DNA of 6,952 nucleotides from Peptococcaceae bacterium (GTDB taxonomy: Bacteria > Bacillota > Peptococcia > Peptococcales > Peptococcaceae), in contig JAFNVD010000227.1 in the NCBI GenBank assembly GCA_017383785.1, forward strand, positions 1 to 6,952, given 5' to 3'. The notes beneath the pieces are model-generated. The model did no database searches. It saw nothing but the letters and a program-made list of their open reading frames with translations, and was not told the DNA's origin. The position numbers and the translations under genes were made by a program. This document shows, piece after piece, positions 1 to 6,418 of this stretch; positions within the stretch are counted from its first letter, which is position 1, and each line of letters begins with the position of its first letter.

Positions 1-1275
1 GAAACATTTCATATCCTGACCGCCAATATCGATGATAAAATCAACATCCGGCATCAGCTTTTGTGCTGCTGTTAAGTGGGCAACGGTTTCTACCAGCCCT
101 GCATCTAAGGAGAACGCATTTTTCACCAATTCTTCCCCATAACCGGTAGCAGCACTGCCGATAATTTTAATATTCGGGTTAATGCGATAAATTTCTTCTA
201 ATGTTTCACGTACCAGTTCTACCGGTTTCCCGTTAGAAAGCATATATTTGTGGTACAGAATTTCGTCATTTTCGCCTACTACTACAATTTTTACAGTGGT
301 AGAGCCAGCGTCAATACCGATATGAGCTGTGCCGGTGTACCCTTCTAAAGAGCCTTCCGGAATCACTGCCTGTGCGTGACGTTCTTTGAATGCATTGTAT
401 TCTGCTTCATCGCTAAACAATGGTGGCAATCCGCCGTCATACTGCTTTACTTCCTCTGCATTTTGCATGTTTTGTGCTAAAGCTGTAAAGTCCAGCTGTT
501 TCTCGTTGCCTGCATACAATGCTGCACCGTATGCTACATAATATTGTGCATTTTCAGGAAATACACCGGTATTGCTGTCTAATTGCAGCACATCAATAAA
601 GCTTTTCTGTAAGCCTTTCAAGAATGTCAATGGACCACCCAAAAACATCATTTTGCCTTTCAATTCACGGCCCTGTGCCAAACCACCGATGGTCTGGTTG
701 ACAACTGCATGAAAAATGCTGGCAGCCACGTCTTCTTTGCGTGCACCCTGATTTAACAAAGGCTGAATATCTGTTTTGGCAAATACCCCACAACGAGAAG
801 CGATTGGATAAATACGTTCTGCATTGAGCGCAAGCTGATCCATTTCCTCTACAGGCACATCCAACAGTACCGCCATTTGGTCTATAAATGCACCGGTACC
901 ACCGGCACATGTACCATTCATACGTACTTCTACACCATTGGTTAAAAACAGAATTTTAGCATCCTCACCACCCAATTCGATAACAACATCGATGGTTTCA
1001 GGATATTGTTCTACCGCAATCTGGGTTGCCACAACTTCTTGTACAAAAGGAATATCAAACTGTTCTGCAACGCCTAAAGATGCAGAGCCGGTTAAAGCTA
1101 GGCAGGCTTTTTCCCCTTTTAAAATTTCATTGCCGATATAAGATACCAGCTCGTTCACTTTTTCTTTAATCAGCGCACGATGGCGATGATAGGATTTATA
1201 TACAATTTGTTTCGCTTCGTCCAACACTACACACTTAATAGTAGTAGAGCCAACGTCAATCCCTACTTGAAACAT
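1..1275 (-). CDS. Large CoA-substrate-specific enzyme activase (2-hydroxyacyl-CoA dehydratase activator type), 5' part only
   Basis: The first 425 codons are present and the reading frame is still open at the left edge, so the C-terminal part is missing. Two ASKHA-fold BcrAD/BadFG ATPase modules are visible. Module 1 starts with GIDVGSTTIK (residues 5-14), then ELGGEDAK (100-107), NGTCAGGTGAF (120-130) and SRCGVFAKTDI (160-170). Module 2 starts with IGIDAGSTTVK (319-329) and reaches DIGGQDMK (416-423) at the edge. In characterised activators (HgdC type) two cysteines at the sites of C123 and C162 bind a subunit-bridging 4Fe-4S cluster, and ATP hydrolysis drives a low-potential electron into the dehydratase. 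HgdC is about 260 residues with one module. Two modules in tandem match the large family of about 1400 residues that adds DUF2229 and dehydratase-like parts, whose substrate is mostly unknown. The start at 1275 is preceded by GAGGTG. The protein should be cytosolic and oxygen-sensitive. Family certain; substrate unknown. Confidence 0.9.
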   Translation of the reverse strand, partial: MFQVGIDVGSTTIKCVVLDEAKQIVYKSYHRHRALIKEKVNELVSYIGNEILKGEKACLALTGSASLGVAEQFDIPFVQEVVATQIAVEQYPETIDVVIELGGEDAKILFLTNGVEVRMNGTCAGGTGAFIDQMAVLLDVPVEEMDQLALNAERIYPIASRCGVFAKTDIQPLLNQGARKEDVAASIFHAVVNQTIGGLAQGRELKGKMMFLGGPLTFLKGLQKSFIDVLQLDSNTGVFPENAQYYVAYGAALYAGNEKQLDFTALAQNMQNAEEVKQYDGGLPPLFSDEAEYNAFKERHAQAVIPEGSLEGYTGTAHIGIDAGSTTVKIVVVGENDEILYHKYMLSNGKPVELVRETLEEIYRINPNIKIIGSAATGYGEELVKNAFSLDAGLVETVAHLTAAQKLMPDVDFIIDIGGQDMKCF

Positions 1276-1326
1276 ACTGTCACCTCTTCATGAGAATATG
1301 GCTATTGTTATGAGCCTATCTAGTTT

Positions 1327-1356
1327 ATTATACTCGAAATTCCCTAAGATTCACAA
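1327..1356 (-). promoter_or_regulatory. Sigma-A-type promoter of the activase gene
   Basis: On the minus strand, TTGTGA (1351-1356) and a perfect TATAAT (1327-1332) are separated by 18 bp. Transcription would start near 1320, about 45 nt before the ATG at 1275. The promoter lies downstream of the yajC terminator, so the activase is probably its own transcription unit. Confidence 0.65.
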
Positions 1357-1416
1357 TAAAAAAATCAATACCTTTACCATAATTTGTGTGAAATCTATGT
1401 AAAATCTATTTATAAA

Positions 1417-1453
1417 TATAAAAAAGAAGCCACTGCCATGGGCAATCGCTTCT
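1417..1453 (-). terminator. Rho-independent terminator of yajC
   Basis: On the minus strand AGAAGC pairs with GCTTCT, continuing through one G-G mismatch into TGCC/GGCA around a CAT loop (hairpin 1425-1453). A run of T follows (down to about 1417). The hairpin begins about 18 nt after the yajC stop codon. Confidence 0.85.
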
Positions 1454-1471
1454 TGTATAGCTTTACAACTA

Positions 1472-1846
1472 TTATTTTTTTTCCGGTTCTACATCGATTA
1501 CATCTTCATCGTCGTAGTAGTATTCATCATCCAGATCTTCGAAGTCTTCCTCTTCGTCTTCTTCAAATGGATTTTTTAATTCTTCTTCTACTTCTACAGT
1601 AGAAATTGCATTGCGTAAGAATTCTACAACAATACCATCAGAAACTTCAACGAAAATTTTGTTATCGGTAATCTGTGCTACTTTACCGCAGATACCGCCA
1701 ATGGTAACTACTTTATCACCGGTTTTTAATGCTGTCAGCATTTCTGCACGTTTTTTCGCCTGTGCTTGCTGCGGACGAATTAACAAGAACCAGAACACTG
1801 CAACCAGCATAATAATATATAACATACTACCCATACCGCCACCCAT
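1472..1846 (-). CDS. yajC: Preprotein translocase accessory subunit YajC
   Basis: YajC is a small single-pass membrane protein that associates with SecDF in the Sec export machinery; the translocase works without it. The 124-residue product has a glycine/methionine-rich N-terminus, one membrane segment (about residues 8-23), then the family hallmark RPQQAQAKKRAEM (24-36) and a small soluble domain containing LKTGDKVVTIGGICGKV (40-56). Residues 85-122 are an unusually acidic tail of mostly Glu/Asp with a YYY patch (109-111), ending in Lys-Lys. Many YajC proteins stop soon after the soluble domain, so this tail is an extension. The ATG at 1846 has a strong GAAGGAGGTG ribosome site. The usual neighbours secD, secF and tgt are not adjacent; galU lies upstream. 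Identity is confident. Confidence 0.93.
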   Translation of the reverse strand: MGGGMGSMLYIIMLVAVFWFLLIRPQQAQAKKRAEMLTALKTGDKVVTIGGICGKVAQITDNKIFVEVSDGIVVEFLRNAISTVEVEEELKNPFEEDEEEDFEDLDDEYYYDDEDVIDVEPEKK

Positions 1847-1899
1847 AGTTGGCCACCTCCTTCAATAAGTTCATCATGCACAATTAATTCTTTTTCATT

Positions 1900-1927
1900 A
1901 GTATAAAACCCTTTATTTTTGTGAAAA
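1900..1927 (-). promoter_or_regulatory. Weak candidate promoter for yajC
   Basis: On the minus strand TATACT (1900-1905) lies 16 bp downstream of TTTTCA (1922-1927) in the 103-nt gap between galU and yajC. The -35 match is poor. No terminator is visible in this gap, so yajC could also be transcribed by read-through from galU. Confidence 0.35.
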
Positions 1928-1949
1928 TAATTTTTTGATTTGTTTATGC

Positions 1950-2834
1950 TTATTTATCCCGCTCTTTTGCTACAATCTGCTCTAAATAAGCAATGAAATC
2001 ATCTTTTAAATCATCTCTCTGCAGTGCAAACTCTACGGTAGCTTGCAAAAAGCCCAGCTTATCACCTACATCATGACGACGACCTTTGAACGCATACGCC
2101 AGCATTTTTTCTTTTAATGCCAATGTCTTCAATGCATCTGTTAGCTGAATCTCATTGCCCGCACCCGGTGCAGTTTTCTCTAAAATATTGAATATTTCAG
2201 GCGTGATGATATAACGACCCATAATAGCCACATTGCTAGGCGCCTCTTCCGGTTTTGGTTTTTCTACTAAGGAGCGTACCGTATAAATTCCTTCACCGAT
2301 TTTGTCACCATCAACAATGCCATATTTATTGAGATCCTGCCGTGCAACTTCTTTCACACCTAAAATGCTGCACTGCTCTTTTTCGTACAAGTCCATCATT
2401 TGCTTTAAGCATGGATATCCCGGACTATCTACAATATCATCGCCTAACATAACCGCAAATGGCTCGTTACCGATAAAATTGCGTGCACAATACACGGCAT
2501 GTCCTAATCCCAGCGCAGTTTTCTGGCGTACAAACTGAATATTGGCCATACCGGCGATATTCTGAATCTGCTCCAGCATATCATACTTGCCTTTCTTCTC
2601 CAGTTCCATTTCCAATTCTACAGAACGGTCAAAATGATCTTCGATAGAAGATTTATAACGGCCAATCACAATGAGAATATCTTCAATTCCACTCTCAACC
2701 GCTTCTTCTACGATATACTGGATGGTTGGTTTGTCCACCACCGGCAGCATTTCTTTTGGCTGTGATTTAGTTGCCGGCAAAAATCGTGTCCCAAACCCCG
2801 CTGCCGGAATGATAGCCTTTGTTATTTTTTGCAT
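1950..2834 (-). CDS. galU: UTP--glucose-1-phosphate uridylyltransferase
   Basis: GalU makes UDP-glucose and pyrophosphate from UTP and glucose-1-phosphate in the cytosol, supplying glycolipid, polysaccharide and galactose metabolism. The 294-residue product is normal length for bacterial GalU. Visible motifs are the nucleotide-binding loop KAIIPAAGFGTRFLPATKS (6-24) with PKEMLP (26-31), GLGHAV (109-114), the metal-site GDD (131-133), VEKP, GNEIQLTDAL and a late GRRHDVGDK. I chose the ATG at 2834 over an in-frame GTG at 2843: GGGGTG sits 6 nt before the ATG, and the GTG lies inside that ribosome site. The gene starts 13 nt after the UPF0210 stop, so it is almost certainly co-transcribed with that gene. 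Identity is very confident; the paralogue type (GalU versus a GtaB-like copy) cannot be split from sequence alone. Confidence 0.95.
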   Translation of the reverse strand: MQKITKAIIPAAGFGTRFLPATKSQPKEMLPVVDKPTIQYIVEEAVESGIEDILIVIGRYKSSIEDHFDRSVELEMELEKKGKYDMLEQIQNIAGMANIQFVRQKTALGLGHAVYCARNFIGNEPFAVMLGDDIVDSPGYPCLKQMMDLYEKEQCSILGVKEVARQDLNKYGIVDGDKIGEGIYTVRSLVEKPKPEEAPSNVAIMGRYIITPEIFNILEKTAPGAGNEIQLTDALKTLALKEKMLAYAFKGRRHDVGDKLGFLQATVEFALQRDDLKDDFIAYLEQIVAKERDK

Positions 2835-2840
2835 GGTATA

Positions 2841-2846
2841 CACCCC
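2841..2846 (-). promoter_or_regulatory. Ribosome binding site that fixes the galU start
   Basis: GGGGTG on the minus strand, 6 nt before ATG 2834. It overlaps the alternative GTG start at 2843, arguing against the longer form. Confidence 0.6.
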
Positions 2847-2847
2847 A

Positions 2848-4215
2848 TTAGTTGTTTAAAGAATGAATCGGTGCAGGAATACGCCCACCACGTTTCACAA
2901 ATAAATCAGAACTATATTTGTTCACATCCATAATTGGCGCATAACCTAACAATCCACCAAATACGACTGTATCGCCTACTTTTTTACCCGGTACCGGAAT
3001 CACGCGTACTGCAGTAGTTTTCTTATTAATCATGCCAATGGCTGCCTCGTCTGCAATAATTGCTGCGATGGTTTCAGCGCTGGTATCTCCCGGAATGGCA
3101 ATCATGTCAAGACCTACAGAACATACGCAAGTCATAGCTTCCAGTTTATCTAAATGTAATGCATCTTCTTCAACGGCACGAATCATACCGGCATCCTCAC
3201 TAACCGGAATAAACGCACCACTCAAACCACCTACATGAGAAGATGCCATGGCACCGCCTTTTTTCACCGCATCGTTGAGCATAGCCAAAGCAGCTGTGGT
3301 ACCATGAGTACCTACACGTTCTAAGCCCATAGCTTCTAAAATATCAGCTACACTGTCCCCCACCGCAGGTGTTGGTGCCAAGGATAAGTCTACAATCCCA
3401 AACGGTACACCCAAACGACGAGCCGCTTCACGACCTACCAATTCGCCGCTGCGAGTTACTTTAAAAGCGGTATGTTTGATTGTAGTAGCCAATTCATCGA
3501 ATGGTGCATTTGGAATTTTGCGTACCGCATTCAATACTACCCCCGGGCCGCTTACCCCTACGTTTAATACCACTTCCGGTTCACCAACGCCGTGAAACGC
3601 ACCGGCCATAAACGGATTGTCTTCTACGGCATTGCAGAACACTACCAGCTTAGCACTGCCCAAACCATCTGTATCGGCTGTCAGTTCTGCACTTTCTTTT
3701 ACCACTTCACCCATCAGGCGTACTGCATCCATATTAATCCCTGCACGACTGGAGCCTACATTGACAGATGCACACACAAATTCTGTTTCAGCCAAAGCCT
3801 GTGGAATGGAGCGAATCAATTTTTCGTCCCCTTTGGTCATCCCTTTCTGTACCAAAGCAGAAAATCCGCCAATAAAGTTTACCCCTACTTCACGAGCTGC
3901 TTTATCTAATGTTTTTGCAATTTTCACATAATCCGGTGCCTCGCAGGCATCAGCTACAATGGCAATCGGTGTTACGGAAATACGTTTGTTGATAATCGGA
4001 ATGCCATAGTCGTTTGCAACTTCTTCCCCGATTTTCACCAGATCTTTGGCATAAGTAGTGATTTTTTTGTAGATGCGGTCACATACCACATCAATATCAC
4101 TATGGGCACAATCACGCAAGGAAATCCCCATAGTAATGGTACGAATGTCCAAATTCTCAGACTCGATCATATTAATAGTTTCTAAAATTTCTTCATTGGA
4201 AATAGAAATCGGCAT
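2848..4215 (-). CDS. UPF0210 (DUF711, PFL-like fold) protein of unknown function
   Basis: The 455-residue product is full length for UPF0210/DUF711. Recognisable family stretches are IRTITMGISLRDC (24-36), SSRAGINMDAV (about 153-163), the glycine-rich CNAVEDNPFMAGAFHGVGEP (about 194-213), TCVCSVGLDM (about 362-371) and the conserved C-terminus RGGRIPAPIHS (442-452). No signal peptide or membrane segment is seen, so it should be cytosolic. Structural work on the family reports similarity to the pyruvate-formate-lyase fold, but the reaction is not established and I do not assign one. The ATG at 4215 has an AAGGAGG site overlapping the stop codon of the ACT-domain gene 12 nt upstream. The pair therefore forms a tight operon, an arrangement found across Bacillota, which suggests the ACT protein is its partner or ligand sensor. 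Family certain, function unknown. Confidence 0.92.
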   Translation of the reverse strand: MPISISNEEILETINMIESENLDIRTITMGISLRDCAHSDIDVVCDRIYKKITTYAKDLVKIGEEVANDYGIPIINKRISVTPIAIVADACEAPDYVKIAKTLDKAAREVGVNFIGGFSALVQKGMTKGDEKLIRSIPQALAETEFVCASVNVGSSRAGINMDAVRLMGEVVKESAELTADTDGLGSAKLVVFCNAVEDNPFMAGAFHGVGEPEVVLNVGVSGPGVVLNAVRKIPNAPFDELATTIKHTAFKVTRSGELVGREAARRLGVPFGIVDLSLAPTPAVGDSVADILEAMGLERVGTHGTTAALAMLNDAVKKGGAMASSHVGGLSGAFIPVSEDAGMIRAVEEDALHLDKLEAMTCVCSVGLDMIAIPGDTSAETIAAIIADEAAIGMINKKTTAVRVIPVPGKKVGDTVVFGGLLGYAPIMDVNKYSSDLFVKRGGRIPAPIHSLNN

Positions 4216-4227
4216 GTTAAACCCTCC

Positions 4228-4512
4228 TTAAATACGATGCATATACTGGAAGATTTCTTCATGCTGGCAGGAAATTACCACACCGTGTTTCTGCCCCAAT
4301 AATCCCAGTTGTTCTCTCAATTCTGTAAAGCTCACATTGGCTTCATTCATATCTACAATCATAATCATTGTAAAGAAATCCTGCAGAATTGTCTGGCTGA
4401 TATCTAAAATGTTAACATCGTATTCAGTCAATGCAGTAGACACTGCCGCGATGATTCCTTTTTTGTCTTTCCCTACAACGGTAACTACTACTTTATTTGT
4501 ATTATTCTCCAT
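4228..4512 (-). CDS. ACT domain-containing protein (UPF0237 family)
   Basis: This 94-residue protein is almost entirely one ACT domain of the type found in GcvR and amino-acid-sensing regulators. The first strand and ligand-loop region reads VTVVGKDKKGIIAAVS (10-25), followed by NILDISQTI (34-42) and the strand FFTMIMIVDM (46-55). ACT domains usually bind small ligands, often amino acids, as dimers; there is no DNA-binding domain or enzyme attached here. It is directly followed by the UPF0210 gene, so it may regulate or assemble with that protein (inferred). The ATG at 4512 has GGGAGG 9 nt upstream; an ATG 7 nt further upstream is out of frame. Ligand unknown. Confidence 0.92.
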   Translation of the reverse strand: MENNTNKVVVTVVGKDKKGIIAAVSTALTEYDVNILDISQTILQDFFTMIMIVDMNEANVSFTELREQLGLLGQKHGVVISCQHEEIFQYMHRI

Positions 4513-4534
4513 AAATCATAACCTCCCGAAATGG

Positions 4535-4548
4535 TGCACAAATGTGCA
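4535..4548. promoter_or_regulatory. Perfect inverted repeat in the start region of the ACT-UPF0210-galU transcript (candidate operator)
   Basis: TGCACA-AA-TGTGCA is a perfect 6+6 palindrome with a 2-bp centre. Its edge lies about 3 nt downstream of the predicted transcription start (near 4551), between the -10 box and the ribosome site. That position suits a repressor operator. The regulator is not identified. Confidence 0.45.
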
Positions 4549-4557
4549 TAATTAATA

Positions 4558-4586
4558 ATTATACTATAGCAGCATACAAATTGCAA
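4558..4586 (-). promoter_or_regulatory. Promoter of the ACT-UPF0210-galU operon
   Basis: On the minus strand TTGCAA (4581-4586), a 17-bp spacer and a perfect TATAAT (4558-4563). The predicted start is near 4551, about 39 nt before the ATG. The -35 box lies just after the terminator of the preceding gene. Confidence 0.7.
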
Positions 4587-4615
4587 ATAAAAAAGGCCTA
4601 ACCAACGTTAAGCCT
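4587..4615 (-). terminator. Rho-independent terminator of the DUF454 gene
   Basis: A 9-bp stem, AGGCTTAAC with GTTAGGCCT (one T-G wobble) around a GTTG loop, occupies 4594-4615. It is followed on the minus strand by TTTTTTATT. It starts 26 nt after the stop codon at 4642. Confidence 0.88.
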
Positions 4616-4641
4616 AACATAATCGCATACCCAATCACATC

Positions 4642-5049
4642 TTACATACAATCGCTGCAAGAATCTGTGCTTGTCTCCTTTTCAGGAATGGTACGAATTT
4701 GTGTTTTGAAATAGATGTGCATCACCAATGCAATCAAAAATAAAGAAATACGTGCATAAATAACATCAATAAATACACCGGAAATAAACATCATCACAGT
4801 AGCCAATGTCAAAATATAGCGTTTGGTCTTCATGGTCATAGACCGTGTTTCCAAAAAATCTGCAATATAATCTTTATATAAGTCGGTAGATTCAAACCAT
4901 GCATTCAATCGATCACTGCTTCTAGCCAAGAAGAACGCAGCCAAAAGTAAAAATGGTGTAGTCGGCAATACCGGAAAAAAGACACCGATAGAACCTAACG
5001 CTACAAAAAATAACCCAATCATAGCATTAATCAATTTTGAAATACTCAT
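4642..5049 (-). CDS. DUF454/YbaN-family small inner-membrane protein
   Basis: The 135-residue product is hydrophobic and carries the family signature FPVLPTTPFLLLAAFFLARSS (residues 25-45), just after a first membrane segment (about 6-24). A short basic/acidic stretch follows, then a hydrophobic region of about 40 residues (from about 77) that could hold two more membrane helices. The C-terminal tail is soluble and ends in SCSDCM, a CxxC pair one residue from the end. The family is widespread and its biochemical role is not established. For the start, an ATG at 5061 abuts AGGAG with no spacing, so ATG 5049, 12 nt from AGGAG, is the better choice; the longer form would add four residues. It is flanked by its own promoter and terminator, so it is likely monocistronic. 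Confidence 0.85.
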   Translation of the reverse strand: MSISKLINAMIGLFFVALGSIGVFFPVLPTTPFLLLAAFFLARSSDRLNAWFESTDLYKDYIADFLETRSMTMKTKRYILTLATVMMFISGVFIDVIYARISLFLIALVMHIYFKTQIRTIPEKETSTDSCSDCM

Positions 5050-5102
5050 AGCCCGTTCCATCTCCTACAATTTCATATTTCATACAATCTTATCTGTTGT
5101 TT

Positions 5103-5132
5103 ATTATAGCAAACCCGGTTGCACGAATCCAA
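5103..5132 (-). promoter_or_regulatory. Promoter of the DUF454 gene
   Basis: On the minus strand TTGGAT (5127-5132), an 18-bp spacer and an extended -10 TGCTATAAT (TATAAT at 5103-5108). The start would be near 5096, about 47 nt before ATG 5049. Confidence 0.65.
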
Positions 5133-5187
5133 TTAAAATATATTATCTAATGCAAAACAAATTCTCACCTTATGACTAATCATCAAA

Positions 5188-5223
5188 TAAAAAGAAAAAG
5201 GACAACCCTAGAAAGGATTGTCC
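5188..5223 (-). terminator. Rho-independent terminator of the infC-rpmI-rplT operon
   Basis: A 9-bp stem, GGACAATCC with GGGTTGTCC (one T-G wobble) around a TTTCTA loop, occupies 5200-5223. It is followed by TTTTTCTTTTT. It begins 14 nt after the rplT stop. Confidence 0.92.
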
Positions 5224-5237
5224 AATACATTCGCAAC

Positions 5238-5594
5238 TTATGCTAATGCTTTTTTAGCAACTTCTACTAAGTCGCTGAAAGCTTTTGGATCAGTAATAGC
5301 CAGGTCAGCTAATACTTTACGGTTGATTTCAACACCAGCTTTGTTTAAGCCGTTGATAAATCTGCTGTAGCTCATGTTGTTCATTCTGCATGCAGCGTTG
5401 ATACGTGCGATCCACAGTTTGCGGAAATCACGTTTGCGCAGTTTTCTGTGAGCGTAAGCGTACTGTAAAGAACGCATTACAGCCTGGTTAGCTACGCGAT
5501 AAATTTTGGAACGGTTACCATAGTAACCTTTCGCCTGTCTTAAAACTTTTTTATGTCTGCGGTGAGATGTTACACCACGTTTAACTCTTGCCAT
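5238..5594 (-). CDS. rplT: 50S ribosomal protein L20
   Basis: L20 binds 23S rRNA early in large-subunit assembly, and in Bacillus and E. coli it also represses its own operon. The 118-residue product has normal length. It starts MARVKRGVTSHRRHKKVLR, a long basic N-terminal extension, and continues with GYYGNRSKIYRVANQAV and the conserved KLRKRDFRKLWIARINAA. A more acidic C-terminal globular part ends at AKKALA. The ATG at 5594 has GAAGGAGG 11 nt upstream. It is the last gene of the operon, 35 nt after rpmI, and is directly followed by a strong terminator. Identity is certain. Confidence 0.98.
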   Translation of the reverse strand: MARVKRGVTSHRRHKKVLRQAKGYYGNRSKIYRVANQAVMRSLQYAYAHRKLRKRDFRKLWIARINAACRMNNMSYSRFINGLNKAGVEINRKVLADLAITDPKAFSDLVEVAKKALA

Positions 5595-5629
5595 GGGTTT
5601 ACAAACCTCCTTCTACGATATCTTACCTA

Positions 5630-5827
5630 TTATTTATAAGGGATTAATTTAGTTACGCGTTTAGCATCGCCTTCGAACATAATTGCGGATTTACGCAGGT
5701 TACGTTTTCTCTTAGGAGATTTTTTTTCTAAGATGTGGCTTGTAAAAGCGTGGCTTCTTTTGATTTTACCAGAACCGGTTTTGCTAAATCTTTTAGCAGC
5801 ACCTCTGTGAGTTTTCATTTTTGGCAT
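5630..5827 (-). CDS. rpmI: 50S ribosomal protein L35
   Basis: L35 is a small, very basic protein of the large ribosomal subunit. The 65-residue product shows the family pattern MPKMKTHRGAAKRFSKTGSG (1-20), then KIKRSHAFTSHILEKKSPKR and RNLRK, ending in LIPYK. The length matches the family. The ATG at 5827 follows AGGAGG by 8 nt. It sits between infC (51-nt gap) and rplT (35-nt gap), the conserved bacterial order. Identity is certain. Confidence 0.98.
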   Translation of the reverse strand: MPKMKTHRGAAKRFSKTGSGKIKRSHAFTSHILEKKSPKRKRNLRKSAIMFEGDAKRVTKLIPYK

Positions 5828-5878
5828 GATTATTTCCTCCTCTCACTTGCTACTTCTCCATAGTTGGAATAGTTATAA

Positions 5879-6391
5879 TTATTCTTTGGCTGGTGCCAAG
5901 ATCATTATCATATTTCTACCTTCAACCTTAGCCGGTTTTTCCACTTTGGAAACACCGCTCAATTCTTCGGCGAAACGTTCACACAGTTCCTGACCCAGTT
6001 CTGGGTGGGTGATTTCTCTACCACGGAACATGATGGTAACTTTTACTTTATCGCCACTTGCTAAAAATTTCGCAGCATTTCTAGCTTTGGTCTGAAAGTC
6101 ATGATCTTCAATGTTTGGTCTGAGCTTCACTTCTTTTACGCTAATCACTTTCTGATTTTTCTTAGCTTCTTTTTCGCGTTTGCTCTGTTCATATCTATAT
6201 TTACCATAATCCATAATGCGGCATACCGGTGGGTTTGCTGTTGGTGCGATTTCTACTAAGTCCAAACCTTTTTCAGCAGCGATTTTTGCTGCTTCTCTTG
6301 GTGGCATTACACCCAGCTGTTCACCTGCATCATCGATTAAACGAACTTCTTTACAACGAACTTCTTCGTTAATTCTTAACTCTTTACTAAT
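5879..6391 (-). CDS. infC: Translation initiation factor IF-3, probable ATT start
   Basis: IF3 binds the 30S subunit, keeps it apart from 50S and checks start-codon pairing. The 170-residue product starts (M)SKELRINEEVRCKEVRLID, has the IF3 signature CRIMDYGKYRYEQ (57-69) ending the N-domain, a lysine-rich linker (about 70-85), and a C-domain with VKLRPNIEDHDFQTKARNA and MFRGREITHPELG. I chose ATT 6391 for three reasons: GGGGAGG sits 8 nt upstream, homologues begin at the same Ser-Lys, and infC is the classic gene with a non-AUG start. An in-frame ATG at 6418 would give 179 residues, but it directly abuts the T-run of a terminator hairpin, has no ribosome site, and would translate the real ribosome site. 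ATC at 6394 is a less likely alternative. It heads the infC-rpmI-rplT operon. Confidence 0.93.
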   Translation of the reverse strand: MSKELRINEEVRCKEVRLIDDAGEQLGVMPPREAAKIAAEKGLDLVEIAPTANPPVCRIMDYGKYRYEQSKREKEAKKNQKVISVKEVKLRPNIEDHDFQTKARNAAKFLASGDKVKVTIMFRGREITHPELGQELCERFAEELSGVSKVEKPAKVEGRNMIMILAPAKE

Positions 6392-6398
6392 GATCGTT

Positions 6399-6406
6399 CC
6401 CTCCCC
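6399..6406 (-). promoter_or_regulatory. infC ribosome binding site
   Basis: GGGGAGGG on the minus strand, about 8 nt before ATT 6391. It lies within the reading frame of the rejected upstream ATG and therefore decides the start. A leader segment (6518-6525) could pair with it. Confidence 0.8.
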
Positions 6407-6418
6407 GGAATGAAACAT

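Noticed and set aside
665..910. Cysteine-rich minus-strand reading frame of 81 codons
   Set aside because: It is an out-of-frame shadow inside the activase gene, whose own frame is clearly conserved across this segment.
3592..3931. Two overlapping plus-strand reading frames of about 105 codons inside the UPF0210 gene
   Set aside because: They are antisense shadows of a well-conserved coding region, with no ribosome sites and no recognisable domains.
5109..5122. Imperfect palindrome GCAAACCCGGTTGC in the promoter spacer of the DUF454 gene
   Set aside because: Only the four outer bases on each side match cleanly and the centre does not, so it is too weak to call an operator.
6392..6418. N-terminal extension of IF3 from ATG 6418
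   Set aside because: The ATG touches the T-run of the attenuator, lacks a ribosome site, and the extension would encode the genuine ribosome site. The conserved protein begins at ATT 6391.
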